This document shows positions 58,458-64,000 of a DNA stretch of 64,000 nucleotides, one piece after another. Origin of the DNA: a virus; IMG/VR virus record IMGVR_UViG_3300018931_000001, positions 1-64,000 of that record; one strand, given 5' to 3'. Both the position numbers and the translations under genes were made by a program. Every line of letters begins with the position of its first letter. Position 1 is the first letter of the stretch. The notes under the pieces are model-generated. The model searched no databases. It worked only from the letters and a program-made list of their open reading frames with translations, and had not been told where the DNA came from.

Positions 58458-59160
58458 CTATCAAAACCGGGAGTTACAAAAAGGCTGGAAAACTTCAGTC
58501 TACTGCTGGAGACAGAAAACCAAACCTGTGCTGCCATTTGCGCCTGCCACCCTGACACTGACAGCAGCGGCGACAGAAGGCGGAACAACGATGACCGTAA
58601 CGGGCGCTCCGGCTACGGCGATCGAAAAAGGTAACGTTCTGCTCTTTGTTGACGCTGACGAGCTAGCGTATCTTGCTGAGGTAACGGCTAACAGTACAGG
58701 CGGAGCGCTAACTGTTCGGGCGTTAGCAGAAACTATTCCATCAGGTGCAACGGCGATGTGGCCGCCTGAATTGCTTGATCGGACTGATGCTGAAATTAGT
58801 CGAACGGTTGACACCACTGACACCCAAACATTTAACACGGGTGGTAACAAACTAATTACGACAACTACCAGCAGTCGATCACTGAGTCTGCCCGGCCCTT
58901 ATATGCTGAAAAACGGCGGTTATTGGACGGCGTTCTTTTCAGCAGAAGAGAAAGTCGCGTTGTGGTTTGCCATTCAACACGAAGCGCCCGATCAAGACTT
59001 GGGGACTATTAAAGAAGCCCCATTTATTGCTAAGGGTTACGTCACGGACAACACGACATCGGCGGCTGCTGACGGATTTAGAATGGGCGACTTATCAGTC
59101 GATATTACGGGCGCACCAATTAGTGACTTCCGAGTAGTTGGAATCCCTAACGCAGCGTAA
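58447..59160 (+). CDS. Major tail tube protein candidate
   Basis: This encodes 237 residues, starting at an ATG with AGGAGG a few bases upstream, one of the strongest ribosome sites in the window. The protein is beta-rich and Thr/Ala-rich, as tube proteins are. It precedes the tail chaperone genes in the expected order. Strong translation fits a protein needed in many copies. Confidence 0.65.
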   Translation: MGTSYQNRELQKGWKTSVYCWRQKTKPVLPFAPATLTLTAAATEGGTTMTVTGAPATAIEKGNVLLFVDADELAYLAEVTANSTGGALTVRALAETIPSGATAMWPPELLDRTDAEISRTVDTTDTQTFNTGGNKLITTTTSSRSLSLPGPYMLKNGGYWTAFFSAEEKVALWFAIQHEAPDQDLGTIKEAPFIAKGYVTDNTTSAAADGFRMGDLSVDITGAPISDFRVVGIPNAA

Positions 59161-59168
59161 CTTGAGAA

Positions 59169-59393
59169 ATGACTAAAGTTGCATCTCTTCAAACTAAGGG
59201 TGTTTTTGCTTGCTGTTGCAACATTCACGATTACACAATCCATTGTGAAATGTTGGCAATCAGCGGAAATCAAGAGTCTGAAGCAAAGTTACTAGACGTA
59301 GAAACAGGTAAGCGGTATCCAGTTCGCTTGCCTGTTGGTGCTCACATACTATGGGATTACACTATGGAGAGAATTGTCGATGCTGCCATTTAA
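59169..59393 (+). CDS. Small unknown tail-region protein
   Basis: This encodes 74 residues containing CCCNIHDYTIHCEML, a cluster of four Cys and two His, perhaps a metal site. It overlaps the chaperone gene start by 14 bases. The family is not recognised. Confidence 0.5.
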   Translation: MTKVASLQTKGVFACCCNIHDYTIHCEMLAISGNQESEAKLLDVETGKRYPVRLPVGAHILWDYTMERIVDAAI

Positions 59394-59922
59394 GACTACT
59401 GCCACGCAGCAGGGAGAAAATACGGCGCTGATTGAGGACGGCTTTGGTAACTCGATCGAAATTCCGAAATACGGATGTCTGACCTATAACGAGGAAAATG
59501 CCATAAGTCAATACTATATGGGACTTAAAGATGGTGTTAGTAGAGTTGATGCACGATTATCAGAAATTACCATTTTGCTTCGTTCTAGGTTTAAACTGCC
59601 TGATTTGACAACCGATCAAGTTGCCGAGCAAGCCACAACAATGCCAATGATTGATTGCTTGTACGAATTTGTATTAGGTGAGCGCACTCGGTGGATACCC
59701 AAAGAGGTTTTACTCGAACTGACTGGAGAGGTAGCTAAGGAAATGGCGATCGAAACAGCCCGCCAGTATAAAGGCATTGTCGCCGGACGCCCTGACCTTG
59801 AATTAGAAAAGCGCTGGGTCGTGTTCGCAAAGAAAGGGCCTTGGCTTGAAGGGTTTGAAATCCTTAAAGACTTTGCGGAAGATGAGCCGATGGGAAAGCC
59901 ACTGACTCGAAACCTCAACTAA
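59380..59922 (+). CDS. Tail assembly chaperone (gpG-like)
   Basis: This encodes 180 residues from ATG 59380. ALIEDGFGNSIEIPKYG near the start, a helical middle and LYEFVLGE are shared with the gene at 60313. It lies between the tail tube and the tape-measure end of the module, where siphoviruses encode gpG. The 3' end contains G-GGA-AAG in frame, which can shift ribosomes into the -1 frame that encodes the T domain. Chaperones of this type guide tail assembly around the tape measure and are not in the virion. Confidence 0.75.
   Translation: MLPFKTTATQQGENTALIEDGFGNSIEIPKYGCLTYNEENAISQYYMGLKDGVSRVDARLSEITILLRSRFKLPDLTTDQVAEQATTMPMIDCLYEFVLGERTRWIPKEVLLELTGEVAKEMAIETARQYKGIVAGRPDLELEKRWVVFAKKGPWLEGFEILKDFAEDEPMGKPLTRNLN
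59892..59898 (+). promoter_or_regulatory. Programmed -1 frameshift slippery site
   Basis: GGGAAAG is positioned as G-GGA-AAG relative to the upstream frame (codons GGA 59893-59895 and AAG 59896-59898). This is the same heptamer used by lambda gpG-gpGT. The -1 frame stays open for 136 codons to 60308. Confidence 0.85.
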
Positions 59923-60308
59923 TTGACTGGGAGAGTATTTACTGGAAATTGCGGTTAAATTATCCATCGGACGATCGATTTAATTCTGATAATTTTGCAG
60001 ACCAACCTCTAGTAATTATTGAACAAGCTTTAGAGGCGATCGGCAAAAGAGAGATTGAATTAGGCAACCTAATAGCAACTCCAATCAGTAGAGCGATGTT
60101 GTACATCCTTTCTAGCAAAGGAGTTAAACGCCCCGAGCGTGAACTTAACTCGATCAATCCATACGCACAGGCAATAGAGAGTGAGATTGCTAAGAAAAAA
60201 TACTCTAAAGAGTTTGCTCAGACTTTCCTTAAGTTGTTAAAAGACGGGAAAATACCACACTGGGTAGCTAGCGCGATTGATATCGAAACGATAAATTTAG
60301 CAAGGTAA
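59898..60308 (+). CDS. Frameshift extension (T domain) of the tail chaperone
   Basis: After a -1 shift at 59892-59898 the frame reads ATDSKPQLIDWESIYWKLRL and continues for 136 residues to 60308. The fusion gpGT-like product would be about 309 residues. Independent translation could use TTG 59949, but the continuous open -1 frame across the end of the upstream gene and the exact slippery heptamer favour frameshifting. Confidence 0.78.
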   Translation, partial: ATDSKPQLIDWESIYWKLRLNYPSDDRFNSDNFADQPLVIIEQALEAIGKREIELGNLIATPISRAMLYILSSKGVKRPERELNSINPYAQAIESEIAKKKYSKEFAQTFLKLLKDGKIPHWVASAIDIETINLAR

Positions 60309-60312
60309 CAAT

Positions 60313-60789
60313 ATGACAAGGAATTCCAAGATTGTGAGTGAAATAGCAGAACTTCAAGTAGCGAAAACTGAAAACACTACAGTGTTAAACTTTGTTTCTA
60401 CTGCTGAAAAAAAACAGGTTGAAATTGACGATGGCTTGGGCAACGTAGTAATTGTGCCAAGCAAAGGCGCTGCTGACTGCGTTGAGTACAACAAGGTCAT
60501 GCAATTGCTGTACCGCATGGAAAAAGACCCCACACAGGCTTTAGGAATGGAGGTTGACATAGTAATACTTTGCCTCCGCCACCGTTACAAACTTGCAAAA
60601 ACTGTGACTGATGACAGTGTTTTGTTGGACAAAGATGGCGATCCGGTACCCATATCACTTGTCAAAAAACTGTACGAGTTTTTTATGAAAGAACTCCAGC
60701 TCGAAAGAGTTTTAGACGCGCAAAAAACGGCTATTGAAGGGCGAAAATCCGTGATGCGGATGGAAGATGCTGCGCCTTATTTGGAATAA
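60313..60789 (+). CDS. Second tail-chaperone-like protein
   Basis: This encodes 158 residues. The segment VEIDDGLGNVVIVPSKG ... LYRMEKDP ... VDIVILCLRHRYKL ... VKKLYEFFMKELQ parallels the gpG-like protein (IEDGFGNSIEIPKYG ... IRF/KL ... LYEFVLGE), so the two are probably paralogues on either side of the T extension. A specialised or duplicated assembly chaperone is likely. Confidence 0.65.
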   Translation: MTRNSKIVSEIAELQVAKTENTTVLNFVSTAEKKQVEIDDGLGNVVIVPSKGAADCVEYNKVMQLLYRMEKDPTQALGMEVDIVILCLRHRYKLAKTVTDDSVLLDKDGDPVPISLVKKLYEFFMKELQLERVLDAQKTAIEGRKSVMRMEDAAPYLE

Positions 60790-60794
60790 AACTA

Positions 60795-60875
60795 ATGAAA
60801 GAACTTTTAAACTTTCCGTATCGATCACAACGCGACAATTATTACAATTCCAGCGATTCGTGCAACGTAATTTGA
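60795..60875 (+). pseudogene. Truncated N-terminus of a C39-like peptidase
   Basis: A 26-codon frame, MKELLNFPYRSQRDNYYNSS followed by DSCNVI and a stop, resembles the start of C39-like papain-fold peptidases (P-Y-x-SQRDN-Y-N-x-S-x-x-CN). The full gene follows at 60888 with the related VPTRYLSQQNNRLYRSGTCN. It is a likely vestige of a replaced or duplicated copy. Confidence 0.55.
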
Positions 60876-60887
60876 GAATACAACACA

Positions 60888-61709
60888 ATGGCAAGAGTAT
60901 TTGTTCCAACCCGATACCTATCTCAACAAAATAATCGGTTATATCGCTCAGGAACGTGCAACACCACTTCTATTGCAATGGGTATGGGTAATCACGGGGA
61001 ACCATTGATTCGTCCTGACGGTACTCAGCTTGAAGATTACTTGACTCAATACTGTTTGGACAATGGCTTATCTCGGCATTCTCCAGGGGATTTGGAGGTT
61101 TTGGCGCAGAAGCACGGATACAGGTTCCGATTTAGTGCTTATGCTACTTGGGAAGAGGTCAAAGCTTGGCTGCGTCAAGGGAAAATTTGTATAACTCATG
61201 GCTGGTTTACTGATTTTGGTCATATTTTAGTAATTTGTGGCTACGACGAAGAAAAGCAGTGTTGGATTGTACACGACCCTTGGGGTGAATGGTATCCAGG
61301 TGGATACGACACTAGCGTTTCGGGTGAAGCGTTGGAGTATTCTTTTCGGATGATGTCACGATTGTGCGGGCCCGACGCAGAAAATCAACTCTGGATTCAC
61401 TTCGTTAATGGTAAAAGTGAAGACAAGCGCGTTTGGAAGCCGGGAGAACTTGGAGGGTTGCGGCTTCAGGATATCTACGAGCGCAAGTTGTCGCTATCGT
61501 TGGGGGATGTAAAGAAAGATATAGGGTTGACCAAACAAGTACAGATTTGCCTTACTCGGTTCCCACAGTTTCAACCAGGAACACCAGATGGTAGTTGGGG
61601 CCCGGTAACTCAGAAAGCATTTGAGAATTTGGCTTTTAACTTTCAGGTTGACGCGAGGGTGATCGACTTTAAAACTGCAAAAATTCTGATTGAGGGTAAA
61701 TATAGATAG
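60888..61709 (+). CDS. C39-like peptidase with C-terminal peptidoglycan-binding region
   Basis: This encodes 273 residues. Catalytic Cys24 (SGTCNTTSIAM), His112 (FGHILVICGYD) and Asp130 (HDPWGEW) form the papain-fold triad of Peptidase_C39_2. Residues about 205-270 (QICLTRFPQFQPGTPDGSWG) resemble a PG_binding_1 domain. In a tail module this is probably a virion-associated peptidoglycan hydrolase for DNA entry, distinct from the lysozyme at 9.5 kb. Confidence 0.82.
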   Translation: MARVFVPTRYLSQQNNRLYRSGTCNTTSIAMGMGNHGEPLIRPDGTQLEDYLTQYCLDNGLSRHSPGDLEVLAQKHGYRFRFSAYATWEEVKAWLRQGKICITHGWFTDFGHILVICGYDEEKQCWIVHDPWGEWYPGGYDTSVSGEALEYSFRMMSRLCGPDAENQLWIHFVNGKSEDKRVWKPGELGGLRLQDIYERKLSLSLGDVKKDIGLTKQVQICLTRFPQFQPGTPDGSWGPVTQKAFENLAFNFQVDARVIDFKTAKILIEGKYR

Positions 61710-61747
61710 TTTGTAATCTAAATTAGATTTAACTTAAGAATTAAAAT

Positions 61748-63502
61748 ATGCCCAACGCTTACGGACGCGCTTTTACCACTGCTAATTTTCTTTCTAATTT
61801 GACTGCTTTGAAAGCTATAAATTTTGGCGCGTCCGATCCGAGCGGAGTTTGGTTTGTTGTTCCGAATTCCAGCACGAATAATGTTGAGATTTGGGTATGG
61901 GAACCCGGCTCGGTACTTGCTACTGATGAAGTTTCGGTAGTGCGACCAGATTCTATAGCTCCGGGAAGTCCGGGCAGGTGCTTGCAACGGCTTCAATTTG
62001 ATGCAAGCCAGCTTGGCGGAATTTTAGCAGCTATCGCCACACTCAACACCGCTGGATTGATTGAACGGACGGCTGGCGGTGGCGCTGCCATTATATCTGT
62101 TAGTAACTACGCTAAGACTCTGCTCAATGATGTAGATGAGGATGCAGCACGAGTAACTTTAGGCTTAGGTTCAGTTGCGACTCGATCAATAGGCACAACA
62201 AGCGGACAGGTTAGAGACGCAGGAGACTCGACTTATTCAGATGCCAGGACTCCTCTTTCTCATGCTAGCTCCCATCTTTCAGGAGGAAGTGATGCTTTTG
62301 ATACTACATTATTGCGTCAAACAATTGACTTAGGAAATGTTAACAATACCAGCGACGCAAATAAGCCTGTTTCAACTGCAACACAGACAGCCCTAAACCT
62401 CAAAGCTAATCTCGCTTCTCCAACTTTTACAGGAATCCCCGCCGTCCCAACTGCAACTGCTGGAACAAATACAACTCAGGCAGCAAGCACGGCTTTTGTC
62501 GGCACCGCTATTTCTAATTTAATAAACTCTTCGCCTGCTGTGCTTGATACCCTAGGCGAACTTGCTGCAGCATTAGGCAATGATGCTAATTTTGCAACGA
62601 CAGTTACGAATGCTTTAGCAACAAAAGCACCTTTAAACTCTCCTGTTTTGGTTACTCCCAATTTAGGAACTCCTAGTGCTGGAGTATTAACTAATGTAAC
62701 TGGATTACCTTTATCTACTGGTATAACTGGAACCCTTGCTATTGGAAATGGAGGTACAGGCGCGACAACTCAACAGGGAGCAATTAATGCTTTGGTGGGA
62801 ACACAAATAGCCAACAGATTGCTCAGGAGCAACGGAACTAATACCTTTTTAGCTCAAGCTAGTTTAACTACGGACGTTACAGGTATCCTTCCTATTGCTA
62901 ACGGCGGTACTAATAGCAACACTCAAAATTGGGTAGATTTAACCACGAATCAAAATATTGCTGGGGTTAAAACTTACACAGATACTACTGAATCTACCAG
63001 CACTACTACTGGAAGTGTTAAATACTTAGGAGGACTTGCTGTTGTTAAAAATTTATCAGTAGGCGGAACCATAAAGCAAGATATTAATTATACTTTTAAA
63101 GCTGCTACAAATGTCTCTCAATCTATACCTGCTACTACTTTCACTAAAATTGCTTTAGCTTCTGAGGTTACTGATACAAACAATCAGTATACTGCTGCGA
63201 GTTCAAGATTAGTTGCTAATACTACCGAAGTTTGGAGTTTGTTTATTTTTATAACGTTTAGCTTAGCAGCAGCTTCAAGAATTATATTGTCTGTTTATAA
63301 AAATGGTTCTGAATCGGGAGGAGTAAGGGTTATGGATATTACTCCTTCTGCTGGCTTTTTTGGAATACCTATCACTATCCAAGAAATTAATCTCGTAGCA
63401 ACAGATTATTTAGAAATGTACTGCTATATAGGCTCTGTTCAAAATGTTTACGGAGATGCTACACTAGGAGCTACATATTGGTATGGCAAACGAATAAATT
63501 AA
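61748..63502 (+). CDS. Tail fibre-like protein
   Basis: This encodes 584 residues. The middle has fibre-type repeats: [54 protein letters not shown] and [20 protein letters not shown]. The C-terminal 120 residues form a beta-rich tip. The N-terminal about 110 residues may attach to the virion. Such proteins contact the host surface. It lies upstream of the presumed tape measure, an unusual place for a fibre. Confidence 0.82.
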   Translation: MPNAYGRAFTTANFLSNLTALKAINFGASDPSGVWFVVPNSSTNNVEIWVWEPGSVLATDEVSVVRPDSIAPGSPGRCLQRLQFDASQLGGILAAIATLNTAGLIERTAGGGAAIISVSNYAKTLLNDVDEDAARVTLGLGSVATRSIGTTSGQVRDAGDSTYSDARTPLSHASSHLSGGSDAFDTTLLRQTIDLGNVNNTSDANKPVSTATQTALNLKANLASPTFTGIPAVPTATAGTNTTQAASTAFVGTAISNLINSSPAVLDTLGELAAALGNDANFATTVTNALATKAPLNSPVLVTPNLGTPSAGVLTNVTGLPLSTGITGTLAIGNGGTGATTQQGAINALVGTQIANRLLRSNGTNTFLAQASLTTDVTGILPIANGGTNSNTQNWVDLTTNQNIAGVKTYTDTTESTSTTTGSVKYLGGLAVVKNLSVGGTIKQDINYTFKAATNVSQSIPATTFTKIALASEVTDTNNQYTAASSRLVANTTEVWSLFIFITFSLAAASRIILSVYKNGSESGGVRVMDITPSAGFFGIPITIQEINLVATDYLEMYCYIGSVQNVYGDATLGATYWYGKRIN

Positions 63503-63515
63503 TTAACAAAAAGCT

Positions 63516-63893
63516 ATGGGAGTTCCAATTTCAGAAGATGACGTTACAAGTCTTCATGTCGCCGACAGACTACAAATAAACTTAGCGCAAGCTGAAGAAG
63601 ATGTTGAAAAAATGGAACTTGAAGTTTTTTTTAAAATCTTTACGGTTTTGCCTAACGGCAAAGTAGTTGGAGAACCGTACCTTGATACTGCAAAGCCTTT
63701 GCGTTTTACTTGCAAAAATAATCCAGAGTTGAAAGCTGCAATGGAATTAATTCAACAAACTATAGGGGAAAAACGTTATGAACAGTTGACAGCTCAACCA
63801 GAAATCCCCCCACCATCACAAATTCCTGCGTTGTCAGAAATTTCTGAACCCGTCGAAAATCCAGAGATGATACCACCAATTGAAAACAGCTAA
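63516..63893 (+). CDS. Unknown tail-region protein
   Basis: This encodes 125 residues. A folded N-terminal half (ISEDDVTSLHVADRLQINLA) is followed by a Pro/Glu/Ile-rich tail (PEIPPPSQIPALSEISEPVE). It is probably an accessory tail or fibre-assembly protein. The family is not recognised. Confidence 0.5.
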   Translation: MGVPISEDDVTSLHVADRLQINLAQAEEDVEKMELEVFFKIFTVLPNGKVVGEPYLDTAKPLRFTCKNNPELKAAMELIQQTIGEKRYEQLTAQPEIPPPSQIPALSEISEPVENPEMIPPIENS

Positions 63894-63902
63894 AAAACTA
63901 TA

Positions 63903-64000
63903 ATGAAACCAAAAATAACGTTTAACGGCAGTGCAATTAAGGGTGCTGCGCTCCGAGCTTTTCAAACTATAACGCTCGAACTGGGAGAAACTTTTCAAGA
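63903..64000 (+). CDS. Start of another tail gene (3' truncated by window)
   Basis: The frame opens at ATG 63903 (MKPKITFNGSAIKGAALRAF) and runs off the window after 32 codons. By position it may be the N-terminus of the tape measure or of a further tail protein. If the molecule is circular, it could be the same gene whose end opens the window. Confidence 0.45.
   Translation, partial: MKPKITFNGSAIKGAALRAFQTITLELGETFQ

Noticed and set aside
1-64000. CRISPR arrays, insertion sequences and rRNA genes
   Set aside because: No regularly spaced direct repeats with unique spacers, no transposase and no rRNA-like sequence were found. Short repeats are operators or STRR-like heptamers.

Overview
The window looks like most of the genome of a temperate, long-tailed (siphovirus-like) phage or phage-plasmid of a filamentous cyanobacterium. 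The cyanobacterial assignment rests on the many GCGATCGC/CGATCG sites, a primase-helicase of cyanobacterial plasmid-replication type, and short STRR-like heptamer repeats. No chromosomal housekeeping gene, rRNA, tRNA or CRISPR array was seen. The two ends fit one tail module: the window opens inside a coiled-coil tail (tape-measure-like) gene and closes at the start of another tail gene. This suggests a circular or circularly permuted molecule slightly longer than 64 kb, but that is inference.

Layout. (1) 1-7.4 kb, plus strand: end of the tail module, with a tape-measure-like C-terminus, small tail genes, an 878-residue baseplate/hub-like protein and a receptor-binding-like protein ending in Pro-Thr repeats. 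(2) 7.4-10.8 kb: accessory glycosyltransferase and sulfotransferase genes, a GH24 lysozyme and two membrane proteins that may serve lysis. (3) 11.0-20.0 kb, minus strand: DNA modification and accessory cluster, with a C5-cytosine methyltransferase, a DUF5131 (Gp37/Gp68) protein, an MT-A70 adenine methyltransferase and many unknowns. (4) 20.0-25.2 kb, plus strand apart from one zinc-ribbon gene: a ribbon-helix-helix regulator beside an array of TAGGCA boxes, a BRO-N antirepressor, a replication-initiator-like HTH protein and a second antirepressor. (5) 25.5-33.2 kb, minus strand: a dense run of small genes, including an HNH/HTH cassette, a GIY-YIG protein with a C-terminal membrane helix, and a compact operon of membrane and coiled-coil proteins of unknown function. 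(6) 33.4-36.2 kb: large serine recombinase, an HTH regulator and palindromic operators, probably the lysogeny control region. (7) 36.4-46.6 kb, plus strand: replication and recombination, with RusA resolvase, SF2 helicase, a 1127-residue primase-helicase, an ASCH protein and a HAD-like protein. (8) 46.8-48.4 kb, minus strand: a regulator and two unknown proteins. (9) 48.7-64 kb, plus strand: terminase subunits, portal, maturation-protease-like protein, capsid, connector genes, tail tube, tail chaperones with a lambda-type G-GGA-AAG slippery site, a C39-like lytic enzyme and a tail fibre.

How it fits together. The serine recombinase and HTH regulators point to lysogeny, while the plasmid-type replication protein suggests the element can also replicate as an episome. 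Antirepressors, several small regulators and distinct operator families imply layered control. Methyltransferases would protect the DNA, and the glycosyltransferase and sulfotransferase could alter the host surface or virion. Several small genes look broken (a methyltransferase remnant, an RHH gene with an in-frame stop, a frameshifted zinc-ribbon gene, a truncated C39 peptidase copy), which indicates recent turnover. The best candidates for something undescribed are the membrane/coiled-coil operon at 27.2-31.3 kb and the RHH/TAGGCA control region at 20 kb.
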